A stretch of 64,000 nucleotides of DNA, taken from Isosphaeraceae bacterium EP7. Its GTDB lineage: Bacteria; Planctomycetota; Planctomycetia; Isosphaerales; Isosphaeraceae. The position numbers and the translations under genes were made by a program. The notes beneath the pieces are model-generated. The model was not told where the DNA came from, did not search any database, and was given only the letters and a program-made list of their open reading frames with translations. The DNA lies in contig CP151667.1 in the NCBI GenBank assembly GCA_038400315.1, positions 1,623,174-1,687,173 on the forward strand, given 5' to 3'. Shown here in pieces: positions 18,096 to 26,023 of the stretch. The stretch's first letter is position 1. Every line of letters begins with the position of its first letter.

Positions 18096-19406
18096 ATGCA
18101 TCGTCGAGTCGTGGTCACCGGGATGGGGATGGTCACGCCGGTCGGAAATGACCTGGAATCCTCCTGGAAGGCGTTGCAGGAGGGGAAGAGCGGCGTCGGG
18201 CCGATCTCGCTGTTCGACGCCTCGTCCTTCTCCACCAAGATCGCCGCCGAGGTCAAGGATCTCGATCTCTCCAGGTATGTCGCCGACGTCGACCGCTGGA
18301 AGCATTGCAATCGGAACACGATCCTCGCCATCGCCGCCGCCACGATGGCCATCGCTGACTCCCGGCTCGAAGCCTTCGACGGCCTCGACCGGACCAGGTT
18401 CGGCATCTATCTGGGATCGGGCGAAGGCCAGCAGGACTTCCCCCGGTTCGCCGCCCTGATCTACCAGACGACGCAGCACCTGGCCGCGGACGACAAGCAG
18501 AACGGCCGGGTCGAGACCGCCTCGTACATCAGCGAGGGGGTCCACTTCCTGGACAAGATGCACGAGGCGGAGCAGGAGCCGGGGACTCCCTCGGGACACC
18601 TCGCGAGCCTTTTCGGCGCCCAAGGGCCGAACTCGAACTGCCTGACCGCCTGCGCCGCCAGCTCGCAGGCCATCGGTGAGGCCGTCGAGATCATCCGCCG
18701 GGGCGAGGCCGACGTCATGCTGTCGGGCGGCACCCACAGCATGATCCACCCGTTCGGCGTCACCGGCTTCAACCTGTTGACGGCCCTCTCCACGCGCAAT
18801 GACGAGCCGACCCGTGCCAGCCGCCCGTTCGACCGGGACCGGGACGGGTTCATCCTCGGCGAAGGGGCGGGGATGATCGTGCTGGAAGGCCTGGAGCACG
18901 CCCTGGCTCGCGGGGCCACGATCCACGGCGAAGTCGTCGGTTACGGCTCGACGGCCGATGCATTCCGCCTGACCGACACCCACGACGAGGGGCGGGGGGC
19001 CATCGCATGCATGAAAGAAGCCCTGGCCGATGCCGGCCTCCAGCCGACCGATATCGACTATATTAACGCCCACGGGACCAGCACGTCGGTCAACGACTCG
19101 ATCGAGACTCTCGCGATCAAGGGGACGTTCGGCGACGCGGCATACCATGTGCCTATCTCGAGCACGAAAAGTATGATGGGTCACCTCATCGCGGCCGCTG
19201 GCAGCGTCGAGGCGATCGTCTGCTTGCTCGCGATTCGAGACGGGGTGGTCCCGCCGACGATCAACCTGGAACATCCGGGCGACGACTGCGACCTCGATTA
19301 CGTGCCCCACACGGCACGCAAGAAGGACGTCCAGGTCACCCTGTCCAACAGCTTCGGCTTCGGCGGCCAGAACATCTCCTTGATCCTCAAGCGATATACT
19401 GGCTGA
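18096..19406 (+). CDS. Beta-ketoacyl-ACP synthase, FabF-like, catalytically intact
   Basis: The 436-residue protein has the full FabF active site: Cys186 in LTACAAS, His326 in INAHGTST, Lys358 and His363 in STKSMMGHL, and the SFGFGGQN closing loop. It would condense acyl-enzyme with malonyl-ACP. Compared with FabF there is an insertion around residues 105-170 (DFPRFAALIYQTTQHL... ISEGVHFLDKM), near the dimer interface. With the inactive partner upstream it likely forms a KS-alpha/KS-beta heterodimer. No ketoreductase, enoyl reductase or malonyltransferase is in the window, so these would come from central metabolism. Confidence 0.92.
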   Translation: MHRRVVVTGMGMVTPVGNDLESSWKALQEGKSGVGPISLFDASSFSTKIAAEVKDLDLSRYVADVDRWKHCNRNTILAIAAATMAIADSRLEAFDGLDRTRFGIYLGSGEGQQDFPRFAALIYQTTQHLAADDKQNGRVETASYISEGVHFLDKMHEAEQEPGTPSGHLASLFGAQGPNSNCLTACAASSQAIGEAVEIIRRGEADVMLSGGTHSMIHPFGVTGFNLLTALSTRNDEPTRASRPFDRDRDGFILGEGAGMIVLEGLEHALARGATIHGEVVGYGSTADAFRLTDTHDEGRGAIACMKEALADAGLQPTDIDYINAHGTSTSVNDSIETLAIKGTFGDAAYHVPISSTKSMMGHLIAAAGSVEAIVCLLAIRDGVVPPTINLEHPGDDCDLDYVPHTARKKDVQVTLSNSFGFGGQNISLILKRYTG

Positions 19407-19510
19407 CGTCCCAGGTTCACCTAAGACGACTCAACTCCTCTCGCCCGACCCACCGCCGTCCCGATCGAGCACCGAGACTCCTCCCCCAGCGACGACTCCG
19501 GAGCCCCGCC

Positions 19511-20560
19511 GTGCCATCCCCCCTGACCCTGGCCGTGCTTCTCCCCGTGCTGGTGGTCTTACTCACCGTCGCCGGGTTATTTGCCTATATTTGGTTGCGA
19601 TACGGCCCCGTCGTGGCCCGGATTTTCGAGGAGAAGCCCCTGTTTCTCCCGCTCCGGATCGAAGCCAAGCCCGGCGAGGAGGTTCGATTCCGGACCTCCG
19701 ACGGGCTGACGCTGGCCGGCACTTATCTTCCCAGGCGTACGCAATCGAGGGCCGGCGTCGTCGTCTTCTCGCATGAGTACCTGAGCGATCGCTGGGGCGT
19801 TGTCCCCTACATCGACGGGCTCCGCGACCTGGGCTTCGACCTCTTCACCTTCGATTACCGCAATCACGGGCGGAGCGAGTCGAAGACCGACTACGAGCCG
19901 CTCCAGTGGGTTTCCGAATACGAAATCCGCGACCTGAAAGCGGCCCTGGCTTACCTGCGGACGAGGCCCGATGCCGACCCCGCCGGCGTGGGCCTCTTCG
20001 GGGTCAGCCGCGGCGGCACGACGGCCCTCTGCGTGACCGCGGCCGAGCCCTCCGTCTGGGGTGTGGCCACCGACGGCGCGTTCCCGATCCGCGGCACGAT
20101 GATGGCCTACATCCAGCGCTGGGCCGAGATTTACATCCACTCCCGGAGCATCTTCAACAAGATGCCCAAATGGATGTACCGGTTTGTCGGCTGGGCGGGC
20201 CGGTCCCGTTCGGCACGTCGCTTGAATTGCTCGTTCCCGGATGTCGAGCGGGCCACCCGACAGATCGCCCCTCGCCCTCTGTTCATGATCCACGGCGAGA
20301 AGGACGCGTACATCTCGCCGGCCATCGCCCGGGGCCTCTTCGACGAAGCGGGCGATCCCAAGGAGATCTGGATCGTCCCGCTGGCCAAGCACAACCGGAG
20401 CCGCGAGCGTCAGCCCGAAGAGCACTTCGCCAGGCTCTCGAAGTTCTTCCGTGCGAATGCCCCTCGCAGCATTTCCGAGCCCGTTCGACAGGCCACCGAA
20501 GTTGTCCGCGAGGAAACGAAGGTCACCGAGCCCGTCATCGCGACAACGGTCTCGGCCTGA
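19511..20560 (+). CDS. Membrane-anchored alpha/beta hydrolase
   Basis: A 349-residue protein starting at GTG 19511. An N-terminal transmembrane helix (LAVLLPVLVVLLTVAGLF, ~6-26) is followed by an alpha/beta-hydrolase domain with nucleophile elbow GVSRGG, acid in HGEKDAY and His in LAKHNRS, so the triad looks complete. The C-terminus is charged and low in complexity. It is co-directional with the dehydratase/ACP/ketosynthase genes (104 nt after the last KS) and could be the thioesterase or acyl-transfer step of that pathway, but this is only positional inference. The 3' end overlaps the convergent hydrolase gene by 26 bp. Confidence 0.82.
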   Translation: MPSPLTLAVLLPVLVVLLTVAGLFAYIWLRYGPVVARIFEEKPLFLPLRIEAKPGEEVRFRTSDGLTLAGTYLPRRTQSRAGVVVFSHEYLSDRWGVVPYIDGLRDLGFDLFTFDYRNHGRSESKTDYEPLQWVSEYEIRDLKAALAYLRTRPDADPAGVGLFGVSRGGTTALCVTAAEPSVWGVATDGAFPIRGTMMAYIQRWAEIYIHSRSIFNKMPKWMYRFVGWAGRSRSARRLNCSFPDVERATRQIAPRPLFMIHGEKDAYISPAIARGLFDEAGDPKEIWIVPLAKHNRSRERQPEEHFARLSKFFRANAPRSISEPVRQATEVVREETKVTEPVIATTVSA

Positions 20561-21398
20561 CCTCGAGCACCGAGTCCAGCCAGTCGATCAGGTCGGTCAT
20601 GTACCGGTCGGGATCGGGCTCGAATTCCAACGTGTGATGCGCCTCGGGATATTCGATGACCTTCCGGTCGGCACTCGCAAGTTGATCGAAGTAAGCACGG
20701 GTTTGAATGTTGTCCACGATCCGGTCCTGGCCGCCCAGCATCAATAAGATGGGCTGGGTGACCTTGGCCGGGATCTTGCGGACCTTCAGGTCGAGGAACG
20801 TGCTCGCCGCGAGCAGGCCGGCGGTGGCCACGCGCAGCGACAGCGAGTCGGCCGCGATGAAGGCCTGGCCGGCTGGCTCGGCGGTGAACAGGGCGGGGTC
20901 GGCCAGCGGGATCGGGAACGTCTTGCGGCGGTTGGTGGCGAAGGCCACCGCGATCCGCAGCTTCTCGACGAAGGAGACCCCGACCCTCGGCCTCAAGCCG
21001 GGGCAGATCAGGGCGAGCGCGTCGATCCGGTCGGGCCAGAGGCCCGCGGCGACCACCGCGAGCTTCCCACCCCAGCTGATCCCGGCAAGGGCCAGCGGCA
21101 CGTCCGACTTGCCTCGGACGAAGGCCGTGAACTCGCCGACGTCGTCGACCAGCCTGCGGGACGACGGAGTATGGCCCCGATCCTGGCGATTGGCCCCCGA
21201 GCCGCGACGGTCGGGAAAATAGGCGACGTAGCCGCGACTGGCGAGGTTCCGGCCCATCCTGTGGTACCAGCCGCCGTGGCTCTGCACGCCGTGGAGGACC
21301 ACGCAGGCCCCCCTGACCGATCCTTCGGGATGCCAGGTGGTGACGTGGATCGGGTAGCCGTCGGAGGCCGTCCAGGTCTCGGAACTCGGTTCAAGCAT
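20535..21398 (-). CDS. Alpha/beta hydrolase, monoglyceride-lipase-like (Hydrolase_4)
   Basis: A 287-residue cytoplasmic serine hydrolase. It shows the oxyanion strand VVLHGVQSHGGWY, nucleophile Ser108 in GISWGG, acid in LGGQDRIV and His in EAHHTLEFE. The fold and length match the Hydrolase_4 / monoacylglycerol-lipase group; natural substrate unknown. Its ATG overlaps the stop of the enolase-superfamily gene by 8 nt, so the two are translationally coupled. Its last 26 bp are antisense to the 3' end of the plus-strand hydrolase gene. Confidence 0.87.
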   Translation of the reverse strand: MLEPSSETWTASDGYPIHVTTWHPEGSVRGACVVLHGVQSHGGWYHRMGRNLASRGYVAYFPDRRGSGANRQDRGHTPSSRRLVDDVGEFTAFVRGKSDVPLALAGISWGGKLAVVAAGLWPDRIDALALICPGLRPRVGVSFVEKLRIAVAFATNRRKTFPIPLADPALFTAEPAGQAFIAADSLSLRVATAGLLAASTFLDLKVRKIPAKVTQPILLMLGGQDRIVDNIQTRAYFDQLASADRKVIEYPEAHHTLEFEPDPDRYMTDLIDWLDSVLEVRPRPLSR

Positions 21399-22572
21399 AG
21401 TCGAGATGCACCTTCCTGACGGTCAACGCGTCGAGGCCCTGCTCATCCACGGTGACCCCGAGCCCGGGCCCCTTGATCGGCCAGGCAAGCCCGTGGATCG
21501 TGAAGTTGACGCCCTTTGTCGTGATATTCCTCGCCAGGACGTGGCGGTCGTACGAGCCCTCGACGTAGCGGAGCCCGCGCAGATTCGAGGCGACATGTCG
21601 GCCGGCCGCCGAGAGCACCCCGGTTTCGCCCGGGTGGCAACCGAGCTGCACACCGAGGCCGGCGGTGTGGGCCATCGCCACCAGTCTCAGGCTCGGGAAG
21701 ATTCCTCCGCACTTGGAGAGGCGGACATTGAAGAGGTCGGCTAGCCCCGCCTCGATGGCGCGCCGGCCGTCGGGCTCTCCGCAGAGCGACTCGTCAAGCA
21801 TCACCGGCACGCCCAGCTGGGGTCGGAGTGACGCCAGGCTTCCAACGTCCTCGTGCGAGACCGGCTGCTCGAGCGCCGACGGTCGGCTGCCCAGGAGCGG
21901 GGCGACTCTTTCGATCAGCTCATGGGGTGCCCACGATTCATTGGCGTCGATCCGGATGTTCATCCAGGGCCCCAGGACCCGCCGCAGATTTCTGAGCCGT
22001 CGGGGGTCATCCTGCCCATCAACGCCTACCTTGATCTTGGTCTGCGAGAACCGGTAGAGGCGAAGTTTGAGGGCCGAGTAGAGCTCGCGCCGTGGGTCTT
22101 CGGCCGTGATCGCGCCGCTGTACCAGACCACGCCTGGCTTGGCCCGCAATGGAAGGCCCGGCACCTCGGCCATCCGGAGCGCCTCGCTCGCGGAGACGCC
22201 GAATGCCTGGCCGTAAGCGTCCAGGATCGCCAGTTCCAGGGCGCACCGGGCGGCGTTGCCGTCCATCCCTCGGGGATCGTCCTCGATCGAGGGGAGCGTG
22301 AAACGCTCGAGCGAACGGACGACACTCCGCATGTCAGAGGGTCGGCCGATGGCCCGGGCGACATCGACGCCGGAGAGGGCCCGGAAGGCCGTCTCGATGG
22401 TCTCGCCCGTGACGTAAGAGCGCGGGACCCCCTCGCCGACTCCGACCCGGCCGTCATCAAGGCGGACGCGTACGATCAGGTTGTCGCTGGTCGTCCGGTC
22501 GTGCGACGCGTGCTTGATGCGGCGTTTCAGCGGGACCGCGACGTGGTGAACGTCAATGGAAGAGATCAGCAT
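21391..22572 (-). CDS. Enolase-superfamily enzyme, muconate-lactonizing / dipeptide-epimerase subgroup
   Basis: The 393-residue product starts at ATG 22572; the open frame runs further upstream but without similarity. Catalytic residues of the MLE subgroup are present: KxK motif Lys179/Lys181 (TKIKVG), metal ligands Asp209 (RIDANES), Glu235 (LEQP) and Asp260 (MLDES), and general base Lys287 (VRLSKCGG). These enzymes abstract an alpha-proton from a carboxylate for racemisation, epimerisation or cycloisomerisation. The longer-than-usual N-terminal capping domain and the absence of a peptidoglycan gene nearby leave specificity open. Coupled to the following hydrolase. Confidence 0.88.
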   Translation of the reverse strand: MLISSIDVHHVAVPLKRRIKHASHDRTTSDNLIVRVRLDDGRVGVGEGVPRSYVTGETIETAFRALSGVDVARAIGRPSDMRSVVRSLERFTLPSIEDDPRGMDGNAARCALELAILDAYGQAFGVSASEALRMAEVPGLPLRAKPGVVWYSGAITAEDPRRELYSALKLRLYRFSQTKIKVGVDGQDDPRRLRNLRRVLGPWMNIRIDANESWAPHELIERVAPLLGSRPSALEQPVSHEDVGSLASLRPQLGVPVMLDESLCGEPDGRRAIEAGLADLFNVRLSKCGGIFPSLRLVAMAHTAGLGVQLGCHPGETGVLSAAGRHVASNLRGLRYVEGSYDRHVLARNITTKGVNFTIHGLAWPIKGPGLGVTVDEQGLDALTVRKVHLDYA

Positions 22573-22699
22573 TCGACGGCCCGATCGCGATGCATCGCAC
22601 GCCCCTGCAAAAGAGCCGATCCGGGACTTCAACCGGCAACGGCGAGCCTCGGCTTCGAAGCCCGATTTGTTCGTCCTCGCCCGTCCAAACCGGCGATCC

Positions 22700-24064
22700 T
22701 CACCGACCCGTCGCCGACGTCCCTGACCCGTTGAGAAGGTACAGGCCCATCCCCAAGATGACCAGCCCAGCCGCCAGACCCAGGGCCCTCGACCCTCGAC
22801 CCTTCGGTCCGAGGATTGATGGGACGATACGCCCGGAAGCCCAGGCCACCGTGGCCAAAACCAGCCCCATCCCCAGGCCGAACGCAATCAGCAGGATCAG
22901 CCCCAGGCCGAGTCGGCCCAACGCCTCGGCCAGCACGATCAGGCTGATGGCGTCCCAGCAGGGGACCAGGCCCGCGACTAGCCCCAGGCCCGCGACCTGC
23001 CACGCTCCTTTCATGGGAGGGAGGTCGTCCGTGGGAGCCTCGGCATGCTCGGGGACGCCCGAGACCCAGCGGCCCAGCTTCCAGGCACCGATGGCCGCGA
23101 TCAGAAATCCGGCCACCCGAGTCAGCCCGTCGTCGATCTCGGCATATCGAGCGGTGCGCGTGGCGCGCAGAAGGCCGGCGACCGCGATCACGGCCCCGGT
23201 GTGGGTCAGCGTCACGGCCGACGCCAGAACGAACGCCAGGCCTCGTCCGCCGCCTCGACCCACGGAGACCGCCGCCACCAGCGACTTGCCATGCCCCGGC
23301 TGGAGCGAGTGCGCCGCCCCCAGGCCGATCGCGATCAAGATGAGAGCCGCGACCGACCAGCCACGCTCCGCGTCCAGGAGGCTCGCAGTCTGCCTGGAGA
23401 GCCAACCCCGCTCTTCCTCAGGCCGAGGCGGCTTCTGTTCGCTGACCTGGAGATTCGACGCAGTTCGTACTGGTCCAGGAGCCTGCGATGGTACGTAGAA
23501 GACCTCGACCTGCTTCGTCCGCTTTTCCTCGGAGTCGGAGAGCTCCCAGACGGCGCGGATGGGGATGTCGCCGACGTTCGCCGATAGCTCATCTCCGGTC
23601 AGCGTGATGCCGGGTTCTCCGGCGATCGCCAGCCTGCTTGTCCCTTCGCTGGCCGCGTAATTCGTGTCCTGGAGCCTGAGCCGACCCTTGGGCGGGATCC
23701 CGGCGATCATCCGGAACTCGAAGCGAGGGTGTCCCTCGACGACGACGTGGGAGCGATCGATCTTCAGGGCGATCTCGGCTCCGTCCACCGAGACGAGCAA
23801 GCCCTTTGCGTTCAGCGGGCCGGTCACCTGGGCGTAGATCTCGAACAGGGATCGTCGGTCGAGATTCGGCGGGATCTCGGCGAGGCCGCGCAAGTCCTGG
23901 ACGAGCGTCAGCTCGGCCAGACTCACCTCGTACTCGACGATCAGCCGGCCGGGCTCGATCCGTGCCTGGATCGATCGGTCGACTCGCGCGTTGGGGATGT
24001 CATGGCCGCGAGCGTCGACCGCGACCACCGCAAGCCAGAAGATGAGTGCGGCGAGGCGGCGCAT
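22700..24064 (-). CDS. NicO/RcnA-type nickel-cobalt transporter with N-terminal extracytoplasmic domain
   Basis: The ~454-residue protein begins with a signal sequence (RRLAALIFWLAVVAVDARG). About 200 residues of beta-rich extracytoplasmic domain follow, and then six or so membrane helices from ~225. The family motif HSLQPGHGKS (~247-256) matches the HxxxPGHGK metal site of NicO/RcnA exporters. Later helices include GLGLVAGLVPCWDAISLIVLAE. Likely a Ni/Co (or other divalent metal) permease with its own sensing or binding domain. Start is ATG 24064; a GTG at 24073 is possible. It lies just downstream of a single-domain response regulator and is probably co-transcribed. Confidence 0.82.
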   Translation of the reverse strand: MRRLAALIFWLAVVAVDARGHDIPNARVDRSIQARIEPGRLIVEYEVSLAELTLVQDLRGLAEIPPNLDRRSLFEIYAQVTGPLNAKGLLVSVDGAEIALKIDRSHVVVEGHPRFEFRMIAGIPPKGRLRLQDTNYAASEGTSRLAIAGEPGITLTGDELSANVGDIPIRAVWELSDSEEKRTKQVEVFYVPSQAPGPVRTASNLQVSEQKPPRPEEERGWLSRQTASLLDAERGWSVAALILIAIGLGAAHSLQPGHGKSLVAAVSVGRGGGRGLAFVLASAVTLTHTGAVIAVAGLLRATRTARYAEIDDGLTRVAGFLIAAIGAWKLGRWVSGVPEHAEAPTDDLPPMKGAWQVAGLGLVAGLVPCWDAISLIVLAEALGRLGLGLILLIAFGLGMGLVLATVAWASGRIVPSILGPKGRGSRALGLAAGLVILGMGLYLLNGSGTSATGR

Positions 24065-24078
24065 CGTGGGCACCGGCC

Positions 24079-24459
24079 TCAGTAGAACTTCTGGAGCGCC
24101 CGCGCGACGACGTAGATAACGACGTGCTTGCTGACCGGCTTGGCCAGCACGCAGAAGGCATGCGCCGAGAGGGCTTTGCGAAGAAGATTATCGTCGCTGG
24201 CCCCGGAGACCAGGATCATCGGCAGCATCCCCTTGATCTGGCGGACGATCTCCATCGTCTCCAGGCCGGTGAGGCGGGGGAGATGCATGTCCATGAGGGC
24301 CAGGTGGATGACGTTATGCTGCGCGATGTCGATGGCTTGCTCGCCACTCTCCGCCAGCAAGGTTCGATATCCTTGCGGCTCGAAGATATCGCGCAACGTT
24401 TCTCGGGCGACGGGGTCGTCGTCCGTGATCAGGATCGAAAATGGATGATCGGCAACCAT
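24079..24459 (-). CDS. Single-domain response regulator (CheY-like)
   Basis: The 126-residue protein is a bare receiver domain: acidic pocket Asp13/Asp14, phosphoacceptor Asp57 (LMDMHLP), Ser85 (VSGAS) and Lys107 (LAKPVS). There is no output domain and no histidine kinase nearby, so signalling must be by protein contact or phosphorelay. The start is ATG 24459 (GTG 24465 possible). Only ~14 nt separate it from the NicO-type transporter gene, an unusual pairing. Confidence 0.88.
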   Translation of the reverse strand: MVADHPFSILITDDDPVARETLRDIFEPQGYRTLLAESGEQAIDIAQHNVIHLALMDMHLPRLTGLETMEIVRQIKGMLPMILVSGASDDNLLRKALSAHAFCVLAKPVSKHVVIYVVARALQKFY

Positions 24460-24542
24460 GGCCACACATCATTCGCTGATGGAGCTCGGAACCGGGGCAA
24501 GAGGGGGGTCTAGCAATTCCATTGCCGGAGTCTTGCTCTTCC

Positions 24543-24571
24543 ATTTTATGCGGCCGGTTTGGTGACGGAAA
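24543..24571 (-). promoter_or_regulatory. Candidate promoter of the response-regulator/transporter operon
   Basis: On the minus strand TTTCCG (24566-24571), 17 nt, TAAAAT (24543-24548), about 85 nt upstream of the receiver gene, in an AT-rich patch that stands out from its surroundings. Confidence 0.4.
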
Positions 24572-24606
24572 CAGCTTTTCCCAATCGGGTTAAAATTTGT
24601 GACAAT

Positions 24607-24626
24607 TTGGGGATTTCGATCCCCAA
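24607..24626 (-). terminator. Terminator hairpin after the DUF1571 lipoprotein gene
   Basis: A perfect 8-bp stem TTGGGGAT / ATCCCCAA with a 4-nt loop (CGAA on the minus strand) lies ~40 nt past the stop at 24665. It is followed by AT-rich sequence. Confidence 0.55.
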
Positions 24627-24664
24627 CTTTCACGCCGCCCGTTCGGTGCTCGCCAGAATGGCAG

Positions 24665-25918
24665 TCACTGCGTCGTCGTCTTGACGGGCTCGGTGCTGCT
24701 GCCCCGCGCAAGCCGGCCGAATAAGCCCGAGGGCTGTCCCCATCGGGCGTTCGGGTCGAACGCATCGACCGAGGCGAGTTCGGGCAGATCGACCTTGGGC
24801 GGGTCGAAGACATACCGCTCCAGGAGTTGTCCCTGGGCGTCGGCCGCCAGGACCATCGCGGGCAGTGAGGTGGTCGTGTCGAGGTAGACCCGCCAGTGCT
24901 CTCCGCTCGGCGTCACGCGAGTCAGGACGTAGCAGGCGCGGCCAACTTCCTGCGGAGACTCGACTCCGGCGTATTTCACCCTGCCCACGGCCGGGTCGTT
25001 CGATCGAGCGGGTGCCTCGACGTTCGCCAGAATCGTGTCGAAACCCGCCTCGGTAATCGGGTGCCGACCGCTGCGCATCACTAGCGGGCTGTCGGGTGCC
25101 AGCGAGAGCCTCGGAATCAGCGGATTGGGCATCTTGACGTGCATCTTGGCATCCGGCCCGTTACCGGCAAAGAGGACCTCGCGACCCTTGTTGGGGCCGT
25201 CGGGCCACTCGATCCGGACCGCCCGAGGCGACCTCAGGATGCTCAGCGTGATGTCCTCGACCGGCTGCAAGTCGGAGCCGACCCGCTCCTGGCGGCGGAC
25301 CTTGACCTGATAATTGCCGATCGCGTCGAGCTTGGATCGGGCATCGGCCAGGACCTGCCTCATCTTGACGTCTTCGTCTTCGTCTTCGTCTTCCGACTTC
25401 GGCCCGGGCTCGTTCACGGGAGCCCCGGCGATGACCGGCGGGACGTCGACGGGCGGGACAACCAGCTTGGGCACCGAGATGTCCGGCAGGTCGAGCGGCG
25501 GCAGGGCATTGGGGGCGGGCCTGGTCGCTGCGGCCCGGATCCTCGAAGATTCCTGGGCCGCGAGCAGGGCGCCCGGGGTCGGGGAATCGGTCGGACCCGC
25601 CGCGGGCGGGGTCGACGGATGGGCCGTCGAACGGGTGACCGTTGCCTTGCCGTCGGCCGAATCCAGGTCGATCAGGTCGCCGACCAGCGATGGTCTCGAG
25701 GTCTGGGCCCGGGGAGTGAGGTCGCCCGCGACCGGGATCGGGATCGGTCCCGACGTGCTCGCCGACGGCCCGGGGACCACGACGTCCTTGCCCAGGGTCG
25801 GCCGACGATGGTCGCGGAACCGTGAGCAGCCATGCAAGGCGGGCGAGACGGCGACGAACGAGGCGAGCAGCAGATGGGCTGCCCGCCGGCGGCGCGCGCG
25901 ATCCTTCGCGGAATTCAT
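24665..25918 (-). CDS. DUF1571-family lipoprotein
   Basis: The 417-residue protein starts at ATG 25918 behind GGAGGG. A signal with lipobox (SPALHGC, Cys ~31) anchors it. Residues ~32-180 are a Pro/Ala-rich linker ending in an acidic ED repeat (SEDEDEDED). The folded part (~185-395) matches planctomycete DUF1571 proteins, a LolA/LppX-like half-barrel: QVLADARSKLDAIGNYQVKVRRQER, then WPDGPNKGREVLFAGN and VYLDTTTSLPAMV. Such folds often bind lipid or act as periplasmic carriers, but the function is not established. Confidence 0.82.
   Translation of the reverse strand: MNSAKDRARRRRAAHLLLASFVAVSPALHGCSRFRDHRRPTLGKDVVVPGPSASTSGPIPIPVAGDLTPRAQTSRPSLVGDLIDLDSADGKATVTRSTAHPSTPPAAGPTDSPTPGALLAAQESSRIRAAATRPAPNALPPLDLPDISVPKLVVPPVDVPPVIAGAPVNEPGPKSEDEDEDEDVKMRQVLADARSKLDAIGNYQVKVRRQERVGSDLQPVEDITLSILRSPRAVRIEWPDGPNKGREVLFAGNGPDAKMHVKMPNPLIPRLSLAPDSPLVMRSGRHPITEAGFDTILANVEAPARSNDPAVGRVKYAGVESPQEVGRACYVLTRVTPSGEHWRVYLDTTTSLPAMVLAADAQGQLLERYVFDPPKVDLPELASVDAFDPNARWGQPSGLFGRLARGSSTEPVKTTTQ
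25370..25393. repeat. Four perfect copies of a 6-bp repeat (GTCTTC)
   Basis: Four tandem GTCTTC units lie inside the DUF1571 lipoprotein gene, encoding alternating Glu-Asp on the minus strand. Copy-number change would stay in frame and alter only the acidic linker. Confidence 0.8.
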
Positions 25919-25973
25919 TGCGAGATCCCTCCCTCGACCGGCTCACTCCGCTCTGAGTTCGCGGCGCGGCAAC

Positions 25974-26002
25974 GTCATATCTCAATCGACCGTTCCGGAC
26001 AA
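25974..26002 (-). promoter_or_regulatory. Candidate promoter of the DUF1571 lipoprotein gene
   Basis: Minus strand TTGTCC (25997-26002), 17 nt, TATGAC (25974-25979), ~55 nt upstream of the start codon. Confidence 0.45.
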
Positions 26003-26023
26003 CCCGAGATCGAGGGCCTCCGG

